64,000 nucleotides of DNA from Acidobacteriota bacterium (GTDB lineage: Bacteria; Acidobacteriota; Blastocatellia; Pyrinomonadales; Pyrinomonadaceae), in the NCBI GenBank assembly GCA_016718135.1, contig JADKEF010000006.1, positions 124,001 through 188,000 of the forward strand, given 5' to 3'. A model generated the notes under the pieces. That model made no database searches. It saw nothing but the letters and a program-made list of their open reading frames with translations, and had not been told where the DNA came from. Made by a program: the position numbers and the translations under genes. Below, one piece after another: positions 25,469 through 34,507 of the stretch. Each line of letters opens with the position of its first letter. Position 1 is the first letter of the stretch.

Positions 25469-27760
25469 CTAATTTTCGAGTTGATCTCCGAGCGAAGTCG
25501 CCCATGCGGCTTCGAGATCGGCCACGGGAGCATCTAGCACGCTGGTGCCGTCCAAGGCGATCGTCAACGAATTTCCGGTAACTTTTCCGATCACCGCAAA
25601 CGGACATGCTCCGATCAATGCATATACTTTCTCCGCAGATTCCGCCGAGAAGCTGATGACAATACGCGACGGCGTTTCGCCAAAAAGAAGTGATGCCGGG
25701 GAAAGACCACTCTCGACCAGATCGATCTCCGCTCCGATAGCATCGCGGCCGAGCGACGAGAAGCCGCATTCAGCGATCGTCACTGCGAGTCCGCCGTCCG
25801 AGCAGTCGTGGGCGCTTTTGATCAGGCAATTGTCGATCAGCTTGAGCAGTGTGTCTTGTATGAGCTTTTCTTCTTCGAGATCGATCGTTGGAAAAGCTCC
25901 GTTTGCGATGATCTCTTCTGTCGATAGACCGAGGATAGTTTGCGCGTATTCGCTCGACGCAAGGTCGTCGCGGGTCGTACCGAGGATGGCAACGATGTCG
26001 CCTTCGTCTTTGAAACCGTGCGTAACGATCTTCCTCGTATCATCGATCAGGCCGACCATGCCGATGACAGGAGTTGGTAAAATACCACGACCGTCGGTTT
26101 CGTTGTAAAAGGATACATTACCCGAGACAACCGGTGTCTCAAACACATTGCAAGCCTCAGCCAAACCATCGACGACTTCCGAGAAACTCCACATCACCTC
26201 AGGCCGCTCAGGCGAGGCGAAGTTGAGACAGTTTGTAACCGCTATGGGCTTCGCTCCGACGCAAACGACATTTCGTGCGGCCTCGGCGACGGCGAGCTTT
26301 GCACCTTCACGCGGGCTAATGGCGACATATTTGCCGTTGCCGTCCAGACACATTGCGACGGCACGGCGAGTCTCTTTAATGCGAATAACTGCTGCGTCCG
26401 AGCCGGGCAGGACAGCCGTATTGGTCCGAACCATCGTGTCGTATTGCTCGTAAACCCAGCGTTTGGAGCAAATATTTGGCGACGCCAGCAACTGACGCAA
26501 AGCTTCGTGGCAGTCTGGAGTCTTGAGTGTTGAGTCTTGAGTCGGAGGCAGAGGACTCTCTATCCTCTCCACCGGCTTCATCGGCCGGTTGTATTTCGGA
26601 GCCTCGTCGGTCAATGCCATTACGGGCAGGTCGGCCATGAGCTCGCCGTTGTGCGTGATCTTTAGGCGGTCGCCTTCGACGACCTTGCCGATCGTTACGC
26701 AGTCGAGATCCCATTTGTTGAAGATCTCGACGACCTCTTTCTCGCGGCCCGTTCGGGCGACGATCAGCATTCGCTCCTGCGATTCCGAGAGCAACATTTC
26801 GTATGCGGTCATACCCGTCTCGCGTTGTGGGACGAGTGTCAGATCGAGTTCGAGGCCATTGCCGGCTCGGGCTGCCATCTCGACCGAGGAACTGGTCAAT
26901 CCGGCGGCTCCCATATCCTGAATGCCCTCGATCGCACCGCTGCGCATCGCTTCGAGACAGGCTTCGAGAAGAAGTTTTTCGAGGAAAGGATCGCCAACCT
27001 GAACGGTCGGGCGTTTTTCTAAAGCTTCGTCGTCAAACTCCGCCGAAGCCATAGTCGCACCATGGATGCCGTCGCGGCCAGTCTTCGCACCGGCGTAAAG
27101 CACCGGATTTCCGATACCCGACGCCTTGCCGAAGAAGATCTGATCTTTGCGGACAAGCCCAAGAGCAAATGCATTTACGAGCGGATTAAGGCTGTACGAT
27201 TCGTCAAAAACAACTTCACCACCCACCGTCGGCACGCCAAAGCAATTGCCATAATGGCCGATCCCGGAGACGCAGCCTTTGAGGATAGATTTGTTGCGGT
27301 TGAGTACCTTGTCGCGTTCGGATGACCCAGTCGCTATCGCTCCCGGTTCTGACCAGTCAGCTAGTGGACCGAAACGCAGACTGTTCATCGCCGCGATCGG
27401 GCGTGCTCCCATCGTGAATACGTCACGCAGAATGCCGCCGACGCCCGTCGCGGCACCTTGGAACGGCTCAATAAAAGATGGGTGATTGTGCGATTCGACC
27501 TTAAAAGCCACGCACCAGTCGTCGCCTATATCGACCACGCCGGCATTCTCGCCCGGCGGGACGATCACGCGCGGGCCGGTCACGGGTAGGCGTTTGAGAT
27601 GAACACGCGAAGATTTATACGAGCAGTGCTCCGACCACATCACGCTGAAGACGCCGAGCTCTGTAAAATTGGGCTCACGGCCCATTAATTCTTTGATCTT
27701 TTCGTATTCGTCGGGTTTGAGTCCGTGTTGTTCGACGATCTCTGGAGTGATAGTGGTCAT
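25469..27760 (-). CDS. purL: Phosphoribosylformylglycinamidine synthase subunit PurL
   Basis: A 763-residue ATP-dependent subunit of FGAM synthase, step four of purine synthesis. The start is ATG 27760 (MTTITPEIVEQHGLKPDEY). Signatures are GVFSVMWSEHCSYKSSR, FKVESHNHPSFIEPFQGAATGVGGI, YGNCFGVPTVGGEV, GIQDMGAAGLTSSSVEMA and the C-terminal SAHDCSDGGLAVTIAE. Two in-frame insertions are odd. Residues about 134-145 (DWSEPGAIATGS) come from the 30-bp repeat element, placed just after SLRFGPLA. TQDSTLKTPD at about 430 comes from a short direct-repeat stretch. Both lie in loops, so the enzyme can stay active. It stands apart from other pur genes. Confidence 0.95.
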   Translation of the reverse strand: MTTITPEIVEQHGLKPDEYEKIKELMGREPNFTELGVFSVMWSEHCSYKSSRVHLKRLPVTGPRVIVPPGENAGVVDIGDDWCVAFKVESHNHPSFIEPFQGAATGVGGILRDVFTMGARPIAAMNSLRFGPLADWSEPGAIATGSSERDKVLNRNKSILKGCVSGIGHYGNCFGVPTVGGEVVFDESYSLNPLVNAFALGLVRKDQIFFGKASGIGNPVLYAGAKTGRDGIHGATMASAEFDDEALEKRPTVQVGDPFLEKLLLEACLEAMRSGAIEGIQDMGAAGLTSSSVEMAARAGNGLELDLTLVPQRETGMTAYEMLLSESQERMLIVARTGREKEVVEIFNKWDLDCVTIGKVVEGDRLKITHNGELMADLPVMALTDEAPKYNRPMKPVERIESPLPPTQDSTLKTPDCHEALRQLLASPNICSKRWVYEQYDTMVRTNTAVLPGSDAAVIRIKETRRAVAMCLDGNGKYVAISPREGAKLAVAEAARNVVCVGAKPIAVTNCLNFASPERPEVMWSFSEVVDGLAEACNVFETPVVSGNVSFYNETDGRGILPTPVIGMVGLIDDTRKIVTHGFKDEGDIVAILGTTRDDLASSEYAQTILGLSTEEIIANGAFPTIDLEEEKLIQDTLLKLIDNCLIKSAHDCSDGGLAVTIAECGFSSLGRDAIGAEIDLVESGLSPASLLFGETPSRIVISFSAESAEKVYALIGACPFAVIGKVTGNSLTIALDGTSVLDAPVADLEAAWATSLGDQLEN
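27325..27354 (-). repeat. 30-bp SEPG element, copy 2 (inside purL)
   Basis: Identical at all 30 bases to the copy at 41344-41373 on the opposite strand. It is read in the same frame as in the TPR linkers and adds SEPGAIATG to PurL. The arms AACC and GGTT at its ends and the inner GCGATAGCG give it a weak palindrome. Confidence 0.9.
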
Positions 27761-27801
27761 GGATAAATAGAGCCAAATCGGCCTTCCTGAAATAAACAAA
27801 A

Positions 27802-27851
27802 GAGTTTATGCGTTCGGGAAATGTTAATCAAATCCGAACGCGTAAACTCTC
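27802..27851 (-). terminator. Strong terminator hairpin downstream of dinB-like gene
   Basis: A 17-bp stem with one mismatch: AGAGTTTATGCGTTCGG at 27802-27818 against CCGAACGCGTAAACTCT at 27835-27851. On the minus strand it is followed by TTTTG. It ends the redoxin/TlpA/DinB operon and isolates purL from it. Confidence 0.82.
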
Positions 27852-27879
27852 TGTGAATCCGCCAAAATTGTAATCCAAA

Positions 27880-28380
27880 CTACGGCATAGCCGGGGCACC
27901 AAACGCCGCCCACTCTTCTTTCGCCGGGCCGTAAATTCCTGGCACGCGTAAACCCGCTTGTCGCATCAAAACGGTCATCTGTCCGCGATGATGCGTCTGA
28001 TGGGCGATCAGGTAAAACAGCGTCATTCCTCGCGACCAGGTTTCGCCGTACATGTCGTCTTCGATAAGCAGCGTTTCGGGCGTCCAATTCTTCGACACCT
28101 CGTCGCCGACCGATTTCGCTGCGATGCCATAGAGCCGTGCGATCTCGGCGGCGCTTGTCGGGCATTCGGCATCTTCCGCGGGAGCGTCAATGGTCAGGCC
28201 CACCTTCCCAAGCATCTCGCCGAGCGTAATCGTGAGGTGCCAGCCAAGATACCCGAGCGTGCGGCCATCGTCATAAACTTTTGTGTCAAGAGATTCGTCG
28301 GTTAGGTTTAGCAAAACCTTGCCGGTCATCTCGGCCTCGTAATCCCACGCCGTTCTAAAATCTTCGATGTTTCTAAACAT
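27880..28380 (-). CDS. DinB-family protein
   Basis: A 166-residue DinB-fold protein. Metal ligands are the histidine in LGYLGWHLTITLGEM (H48) and the pair in LIAHQTHHRGQMTVLMRQAG (about 125-144). The order matches the DinB (PF05163-like) group. It begins seven bases after the TlpA stop and is the last gene of a three-gene operon of exported redox proteins, although it is itself cytosolic. A thiol-linked role would suit this context, since related proteins use bacillithiol or mycothiol. Confidence 0.83.
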   Translation of the reverse strand: MFRNIEDFRTAWDYEAEMTGKVLLNLTDESLDTKVYDDGRTLGYLGWHLTITLGEMLGKVGLTIDAPAEDAECPTSAAEIARLYGIAAKSVGDEVSKNWTPETLLIEDDMYGETWSRGMTLFYLIAHQTHHRGQMTVLMRQAGLRVPGIYGPAKEEWAAFGAPAMP

Positions 28381-28387
28381 TAGCTCT

Positions 28388-28951
28388 CTATTTTTTTGGG
28401 CTCAACGACTTCTCTATTTCTTCTTTAAGCGTTTCGTATTTGAATTTTCCGGGTCGCGTATAAGCGGCTTGCCCCGCAGCATCGTAAAGCACGGTCAGTG
28501 GCAGATTGCCGCTCCAGTCTTTCGCGACCATTGTGATCGCCGCGCTCTCGTCCGGAGTCTTCAGGAGATATGCGGGCATCTCAGCCTTCACCTCTCTGAG
28601 GAATTTTGGAACCAAAGTGCCAATATCCTCGAGATCGTCGAGAGAAACAGTGATGAAATCCACGCGTCCCTTGTACTCGCCGTCGAGTTTTACAAGGTCC
28701 GGAAACTCTTCGCGGCACGGGTCGCACCAAGTTGCCCAAAAATTGATCAGCAGCGGTTTACCACTCGGCTCGAGCAACTTCTTCAGGCCGTCGATGTCGA
28801 TCTGCGTGACTTTCGGACTTGCTGCTGCCGCTTTCGGTGAAGTTCCCTTTGCCGCTTTCGGCATGCCTTGCGCAGATAATGGCTCGATCAACAATAAAGC
28901 AAAAACGGCGCACAGCGCCGCTTTTACCAAAACTACAAACAACTTAGACAT
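28388..28951 (-). CDS. TlpA-like thioredoxin-fold protein
   Basis: A 187-residue exported thiol-disulfide protein. A signal peptide (AALCAVFALLLIEPLSAQG) covers about residues 11-29. The active site is C76-D-P-C79 in LINFWATWCDPCREEFPDL. The cis-proline region is near LPLTVLYDAAG. It probably works in the periplasm as a reductant for cytochrome c or other proteins. It lies 13 bases after the redoxin gene and before dinB in one operon. Confidence 0.88.
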   Translation of the reverse strand: MSKLFVVLVKAALCAVFALLLIEPLSAQGMPKAAKGTSPKAAAASPKVTQIDIDGLKKLLEPSGKPLLINFWATWCDPCREEFPDLVKLDGEYKGRVDFITVSLDDLEDIGTLVPKFLREVKAEMPAYLLKTPDESAAITMVAKDWSGNLPLTVLYDAAGQAAYTRPGKFKYETLKEEIEKSLSPKK

Positions 28952-28964
28952 ATTGTCCCTTTAA

Positions 28965-29543
28965 CTACTGAGCCCCAGCCTTTTTGATCGTACAACCGAA
29001 GGCGTTCTTGCGAGTATTGACCACCTTCTGGCCAGCCAGCGACTGGTCAAAGGCCGCACGCAGATACTGGTCGGTGATAGCCTTACCAGAGCGGTCATTG
29101 TCGATCGCACCGTGGTAAAGAAGCGTGTTCTTGGCATCAACGTAATATGCCTCAGGCGTAACGGTTGCCCCAAGCTTGTCGGCAAGCTTGTTTCCCTTGT
29201 CGATCAACATCGGGAACTTAAAGTTCTGATCGCCATCGCTCTTGACCCAAGCGAAATCTTCTGTAGCGTTTGAATTGATGCCGATGAAGGTGATGCCTTT
29301 TGACTTATAGTCGGCCGCCACGGCGTTGATACGCTCGATGTAGCCTTTGACCACCGGGCACTGAGCCGATAGGAACATCACGACGGCACCCTTTTCGCCT
29401 TTGAGGCTGTTCAGGCTGTGAGTCTTGCCGTCAGTCCCAGCCAACGAAAAGTCTTCCATTGTCGCTCCGACAGCAATTCCCTGAGCATTTGCCGCAACCG
29501 CAAATGCAAAGATAGCGGCTAAAAATACAGTCAATTTTCTCAT
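28965..29543 (-). CDS. Exported AhpC/TSA-type redoxin
   Basis: A 192-residue protein with a signal peptide (MRKLTVFLAAIFAFAVAANA then Q) and a peroxiredoxin/thioredoxin fold. The active-site cysteine is C62 in MFLSAQCPVVKGY, in the CPxxK arrangement of a redoxin group without a second nearby cysteine. C185 near the C-terminus (NAFGCTIKK) could be a resolving partner. It is the first gene of the redoxin/TlpA operon, and TlpA may reduce it. Physiological substrate unknown. Confidence 0.83.
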   Translation of the reverse strand: MRKLTVFLAAIFAFAVAANAQGIAVGATMEDFSLAGTDGKTHSLNSLKGEKGAVVMFLSAQCPVVKGYIERINAVAADYKSKGITFIGINSNATEDFAWVKSDGDQNFKFPMLIDKGNKLADKLGATVTPEAYYVDAKNTLLYHGAIDNDRSGKAITDQYLRAAFDQSLAGQKVVNTRKNAFGCTIKKAGAQ

Positions 29544-29712
29544 AAAACTCTTACCTCCAAGAAATATCCTTTGGTGAAATGATACCAGTCAAAATCTGCG
29601 CTAACAAACTATTTTACGCACGATCCAAACGATCAGTTTCAGAATTCGACGTGAGTAATTTCACCTTTGGATGCTCAAAACACAACAAAAGTTCGAAGTG
29701 CAACAACTTTTA

Positions 29713-32700
29713 TTAAGGCAGACGCCCCGGAGTCATCGGGGCACCTGCGGCTTCGAGTTCTTTCTCAAACCTAGGCAGGTCGATCTCCACGAGCTTCCTC
29801 AGCCGTGCCAGTACAGGGGCGAACTCCGAATTTGCTAACTCATAATTCGTCAGCTGCGTCTGCGTTGGTTTGATCGTCGAAAGACGGATCGTGCCCGCAA
29901 CGTTGCCGATCCGCTGGGCGATTGAGAGCGGCGGGATCTCGCTATTTCCTCGTCCGCCACGAAGAGCGTTGATGATCGCGTCGACCTCATTGTCGAAAGC
30001 CTCTGCCTGATCGATAAACTTCTTGTTCTCAACCGTAGCTTCAGCGGCCGACCTCTTCAAGAGGCCGATCCGAGTCTTTGCTCCGGTCGAAACGTCGTTT
30101 GCCGCAACAATACTACGCGAAAGCGTCGCGACCTTTCGCTGAAAATCTGCCAGGAGCTTGGCGTCGGCATCGGTCATATTCTCTTTGCCTTCGACAATGA
30201 CGTTGAAGCTCTGCGAGCCCGGCATCGCCGTGACTACGCCATTTACTCGCATAGCCATTGTTACGGTGTATTTGCCCGGCATGACAAGTTGCCCCTGCGG
30301 CCCGCCACCAAAGCCACCCCCGCCGCCGCCGCCGCCAAATCCGCCCGGCCCGCCCGCTTGCGGAGCACTAATTGAAGGCGGAGCGTACCGGAGATCCCAA
30401 GTGGCCCGCTGGATTCCCGTACCAACAGGTGTCGTCAGACGACGAACTATCTTGCCTTCCGCGTCTGCGATCGAAAAGATGAGAGCCGGCGGCTCTTCTT
30501 CAGTTTCAGCTCGCAATTCGGCGATCGACGGGTACTTGAATGACGTCTTGTTGCGTTCCGCCGCACGCTCAGCATCCTGGCGTTTTTGTCTCAAGGTCTT
30601 CGGTGCTTCTTTGACAAAATAGGTGAACGTCGCTCCGTACGCCGGATTTGGAGCCGTATAGAATGATGCCCCCTGCGAACTCGCGAAGGTTGAGTTAGAC
30701 CGGACAAACATCAGGGCATCCTTGACGGGTAGCAGAGCAGATGACTGGTCGATCATCGCTTTTGTCACTTGACGGAGCGGGGCATAGTCATCGAGTACGT
30801 AGATCCCGCGGCCAAACGTGCCGAGGACAAGGTCGTTCTCCGTCTTTTGTATCGCGATATCGCGGACAGCTATTACCGGCAATCCGCCGCGCATCTGTAT
30901 CCATTTGCCACCGCCGTCCACCGAAAAGAAAAAGCCGAATTCGGTGCCAAGAAACAGCAGATTCGGATTAACGTGATCCTCGGCGATCGCATAGGTCGAT
31001 CCGCGAACCGGCAGGTTTGATGCGATCGATGTCCACGTTTTACCGGCGTCGGTGCTCTTCATCGGGTAAGGCTTGAAATCGCCGTTCTGATGGTTGTTGA
31101 AGAGTGCATAGACCGTATTTTGGTCGTGTTGTGAAGCGAGGATCCGCTGAACGTAGCTAAGTTCGGGGATTCCCGGGATCTTGTCCACTTTCCTCCAGCT
31201 ACCGCCGTCATTTTCGGTTATCTGGATCAAACCATCGTCAGTGCCAATGTAGATCAGCCCCTGTTTCTTGGGCGATTCCGATAGTGCCGAGGCATTGCCC
31301 CAGAGGGCGGTTGACTGGTGCTTAGCAATGGCGTCGGGCCCCCAAACTTTGCCCATTACGGGTAGCGTGTTGCGATCGATGCCGCGCGACAGGTCACCCG
31401 AGATCACTTTCCAATCGTCGCCGCGATTGTCGGATTTGAATAGCTTGTGGCCCGCGAAATACAGCCGAGTGTGCTGGTGCGGGCTGATGATGATCGGCGA
31501 ATCCCAGTTATATCGCTGTGTCTCGACGCCAATGCCTTCGGTTGGCGCGATGCTGACGCGTTCGCCGGTGCGTTTGTCATAGCGAACTAGGCCGCCGTTT
31601 TGGCTCTCGGCGTAGATGATGTTCGGATCGGTCGGGTCGACTCTCGATTGGAAGCCGTCGCCGCCGTTTGTCAGGAACCAGTCTGAATTGACGATTCCCG
31701 CCGTGCTTCGTGACTTAGCCGGGCCGCCGAGCGAGTTGTTGTCCTGCGTTCCGCCGTAAACGTTGTAGAAAGGCGTCGCCGTATCAACGGTAATGTCATA
31801 GAACTGTGCGACCGGAAGATTTGCCTTAAAATTCCAATTCTCGCCTTTGTCGAAGCTCTCGTAAACGCCGCCGTCGCAGCCGATGAGAAGGTAATTATTG
31901 TTATTTGGATCGATCCAAAGTGCGTGATTATCGACGTGTTTCAGCCGCTCGCCCGCGTTCCGCTGTGTTCTGCCACCGTCGTCGGAAACCTGCGTTTGGA
32001 CGTCCGGAATATAGACGCGATCGACTAGCTTCGGATCGGCTACGATCTGCCCGTAGTACATTCCCTGAGCGATACGGTTTCCCATTCGTTCCCACGTTGC
32101 TCCGCGGTCTGTCGTTCGAAAGATCCCGCTGAGAGCACCACTGGCTTCGATAGAGGCGTAAACCACATTCGTGTCGGCCGGGGAGATCGAAAGCCCTATA
32201 CGGCCGAGATCGCCGGGAGGCAAGCCTGATCGAATGCGTGTCCACGTATTGCCGCCGTCGGTCGATTTGTACATCGCGCTTTCAGGCCCGCCATTGATCA
32301 GCGTGTAAAAATGGCGGCGACGCTGCCATGTGGCAGCGTACATCGTGTCGGGGTTCGACGGATCGATGACGACATCTGTCGCACCGGTATGTTCGGTTCC
32401 CGGGATGACGGCTTTCCAGGTCTTTCCACCATCTGTCGTTTTGTAGAGGCCGCGTTCGCCGCCTGCGCTCCAAAGCGGGCCTTGTGCGGCAACAAACACA
32501 ACATCGCTATTACGCGGATCTATCGCGATGCGGCCGATGTGTTCCGAGGTCTTGAGTCCAACGTTGCGCCAGCTTCGTCCGCCATCGTCCGAACGATATA
32601 CACCGTCGCCATATGCAACACTGCGTTGGCTGTTGCGTTCTCCCGTGCCGACCCAAACGGTCGAAGGGTTCTTAGGATCGAGAGCGATCGCACCGATCGA

Positions 32701-33132
32701 GAACGCACCTTCGTTGTCAAAAACAGGAGTAAAAGTCGTACCTGCGTTCACTGTCTTCCAAACGCCGCCTGATGCAACTGCCACGTAGTACTTCGCCCGA
32801 TCTGTCGGGTCAACCGCAAACGCGATCACGCGTCCAGAGGTCACCGCCGGACCGATCGAACGGAACCTAAATCCGCCAAAGACCTGCGGACCAAACGGAT
32901 CGGGCGGCGATGGTGCTGCCGAAGGAGATACCGACGGCTGAACGACCGTCGTCCGCGTCGAGTCACCAGCCGGAGTCGCACCTGGCGACGGCGTGGCCGT
33001 CGGAATGACAGCCGTCGCCGGTGGTGTTGGCGACGATTCCGGGCGCGGCGGCCTTCCTCCCTGCCCGAAAACGGCGGAAGTTAAAAATAAACCTATCGAG
33101 ACCAGGACAAACGTTGAACGCAATCTTTGCAC
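29713..33132 (-). CDS. Secreted sortilin/VPS10-like BNR-repeat protein
   Basis: A 1139-residue exported beta-propeller protein. The start is GTG 33132, with AAGGAG seven bases upstream. After a signal peptide (to about residue 23) comes a proline/threonine-rich linker (about 25-80). Sortilin/BNR repeats with Asp-box motifs follow, such as VYRSDDGGRSW, LYKTTDGGKTW, MYKSTDGGNTW and MKSTDAGKTW (about 85-770). A Gly-rich stretch and a helical C-terminal part close the protein. Such proteins are abundant in acidobacteria and are often annotated as glycosyl hydrolases, but no sialidase catalytic residues are evident. It may bind or degrade extracellular polymers. Confidence 0.83.
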   Translation of the reverse strand: MQRLRSTFVLVSIGLFLTSAVFGQGGRPPRPESSPTPPATAVIPTATPSPGATPAGDSTRTTVVQPSVSPSAAPSPPDPFGPQVFGGFRFRSIGPAVTSGRVIAFAVDPTDRAKYYVAVASGGVWKTVNAGTTFTPVFDNEGAFSIGAIALDPKNPSTVWVGTGERNSQRSVAYGDGVYRSDDGGRSWRNVGLKTSEHIGRIAIDPRNSDVVFVAAQGPLWSAGGERGLYKTTDGGKTWKAVIPGTEHTGATDVVIDPSNPDTMYAATWQRRRHFYTLINGGPESAMYKSTDGGNTWTRIRSGLPPGDLGRIGLSISPADTNVVYASIEASGALSGIFRTTDRGATWERMGNRIAQGMYYGQIVADPKLVDRVYIPDVQTQVSDDGGRTQRNAGERLKHVDNHALWIDPNNNNYLLIGCDGGVYESFDKGENWNFKANLPVAQFYDITVDTATPFYNVYGGTQDNNSLGGPAKSRSTAGIVNSDWFLTNGGDGFQSRVDPTDPNIIYAESQNGGLVRYDKRTGERVSIAPTEGIGVETQRYNWDSPIIISPHQHTRLYFAGHKLFKSDNRGDDWKVISGDLSRGIDRNTLPVMGKVWGPDAIAKHQSTALWGNASALSESPKKQGLIYIGTDDGLIQITENDGGSWRKVDKIPGIPELSYVQRILASQHDQNTVYALFNNHQNGDFKPYPMKSTDAGKTWTSIASNLPVRGSTYAIAEDHVNPNLLFLGTEFGFFFSVDGGGKWIQMRGGLPVIAVRDIAIQKTENDLVLGTFGRGIYVLDDYAPLRQVTKAMIDQSSALLPVKDALMFVRSNSTFASSQGASFYTAPNPAYGATFTYFVKEAPKTLRQKRQDAERAAERNKTSFKYPSIAELRAETEEEPPALIFSIADAEGKIVRRLTTPVGTGIQRATWDLRYAPPSISAPQAGGPGGFGGGGGGGGFGGGPQGQLVMPGKYTVTMAMRVNGVVTAMPGSQSFNVIVEGKENMTDADAKLLADFQRKVATLSRSIVAANDVSTGAKTRIGLLKRSAAEATVENKKFIDQAEAFDNEVDAIINALRGGRGNSEIPPLSIAQRIGNVAGTIRLSTIKPTQTQLTNYELANSEFAPVLARLRKLVEIDLPRFEKELEAAGAPMTPGRLP

Positions 33133-33685
33133 AGAAAGAACTCCTTAGGAACAGAATGTTGGTGTTAAGTTGACGGCTAAGATTATGGCCTGTTTTTAGA
33201 ACTCTATCAAGCCAAATAGTACTGACCGGCGTAGTAGCAGCGGTATTTCTGTGTAAAGATTTGTCAATAAAAATGGGGCTCCGTCGGGAGGTTTCGGTTC
33301 GAAAGGCAGAGGAGCGGCGAACCCAACGGTTTCGATTCGTGTCGAAACGACATTTTCATCGATTCCCTTCGAGATCCTGTGTCAATATCGCCCACAGGGA
33401 CACCTTTTCACCCACGACCTCCGCCGTCAATTTCCCGCCGCCGCCGCCCTCACCGCCTCTTCCCCTCCAAGCACTTATTGCAACACGCCGTGCTCTCATA
33501 GACGACCCGTAAACGCCACCTGCCAACCACAACCGCACACAAACTTGACCACGCCGAAATCCGGGTCAGAAAACTAGCCCTTCGTGCTATAATTCGGGCA
33601 CTTCCAAGTATCAATAATTTGCGTCCGTTGCCCCTATTTGACCGGCAATTTCGTTGTTCAACATGAGGGGTGAATTTACGAACCT
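33133..33685. other. 553-bp intergenic region upstream of the TPR array
   Basis: This region separates the divergent VPS10-like gene and the TPR array. I see no supported gene; a plus-strand frame at 33261-33512 is low-complexity (Pro/Arg-rich) and rejected. A good -10 box lies at 33588-33593. The middle (33420-33480) is a C-rich tract. Confidence 0.5.
33588..33593 (+). promoter_or_regulatory. Putative -10 box of the TPR array promoter
   Basis: A perfect TATAAT about 92 bases before the first array gene. The -35 region is weak (GTCAGA at 33565-33570 with a 17-base spacer). It is the only clear sigma-70-like element upstream of the array, whose later genes are mostly 4-6 nt apart. Confidence 0.4.
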
Positions 33686-34465
33686 ATGAAACGATGCCCA
33701 GAATGCAGACGGGATTACTACGACGACACGCTGCTGTATTGTCTCGACGACGGCAATGCTCTGCTCGAAGGGCCGCGGAGCGCGGACACCCCTGTCCGCC
33801 CGTCATCCGACCGGGTCGGGGGGGAAAGAGAATTTCGCCGGGCCATTGAGCTCAATCCAAAGTATCCGACGGCCCGTCAATGGCTTGGGAACCTACTCGC
33901 GTCCGTCAAGCGGTATGATGAGAGCCTTGTTGAGTTGAGACGTGCGGAGGAGCTTGATCCGCTTTCGCCGATCATCGCGATGAACGTGGGAGACACGCTG
34001 GTTAACGCTCGCCGCTATGACGAGGCTCATGCCGTCTACAAACGCTCGCTCACCCTTAATCCCAATTTCGCCTTAACCCACTTCGGGGTTGGTCTGGCCA
34101 ACGGTCTGAAAGGGATGTATCCCGAAGCAATTGCCGAAACGCGGAAAGCTATCGAGTTGGATCCCGACTCGTCCACGAAGGGTTATCTCGCTCTATGGCT
34201 GGGAAGATCCGGTGCTCATGACGAAGCCAGGAAGGTGCTCGATGAAATAAAGCTGAAGGCGACGCAGCGGTACGTCCAAAGCTTTTCCTTCGCGCTGGCG
34301 CATCTCGGCCTTGGCGAGAAGGGTGAGGCTCTCAACTGGCTTGAAAAGGAGGTCGCAGAACGTGGATCAAACACCCGTTACTTTGCCAACGCCCCTGAAC
34401 TCGACGACCTGCAAGCCGAACCTCGGTTCAAGGCAATGCTGAAACAGCTAAATCTCCCGGAATAG
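33686..34465 (+). CDS. Truncated zinc-ribbon/TPR paralogue (TolB and TM parts lost)
   Basis: A 259-residue member of the array family. The N-terminal zinc-ribbon (MKRCPECRRDYYDDTLLYC, CLDDG) at 1-27 is joined directly to the last five or so TPR units, beginning at EFRRAIELNPKY. The membrane helix and the TolB-like domain found in the paralogues are missing. The junction carries a hairpin repeat encoding SADTPVRPSS, and the TPR part matches the paralogue at 43039-44760 best (DRVAGEKEIRRAIEL). An internal deletion of about 1 kb is the simple explanation. The product would be a soluble cytosolic TPR protein. Confidence 0.75.
   Translation: MKRCPECRRDYYDDTLLYCLDDGNALLEGPRSADTPVRPSSDRVGGEREFRRAIELNPKYPTARQWLGNLLASVKRYDESLVELRRAEELDPLSPIIAMNVGDTLVNARRYDEAHAVYKRSLTLNPNFALTHFGVGLANGLKGMYPEAIAETRKAIELDPDSSTKGYLALWLGRSGAHDEARKVLDEIKLKATQRYVQSFSFALAHLGLGEKGEALNWLEKEVAERGSNTRYFANAPELDDLQAEPRFKAMLKQLNLPE
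33782..33799. repeat. GCGGACA/TGTCCGC hairpin repeat
   Basis: A perfect 7-bp stem with a CCCC loop at the deletion junction of the truncated paralogue. The same stem with a CTCT loop is at 48282-48299, and an inverted near-copy is at 48389-48406. It is translated in frame here. Confidence 0.65.
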
Positions 34466-34507
34466 AATGTTATGAAACGATGCCCTGAATGCGGGCGAAT
34501 TGAAGTT

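Noticed and set aside
33261..33512. Plus-strand open frame in the intergenic region
   Set aside because: Its product is low-complexity, Arg- and Pro-rich with no domain or ribosome site. It looks like chance in a C-rich tract.
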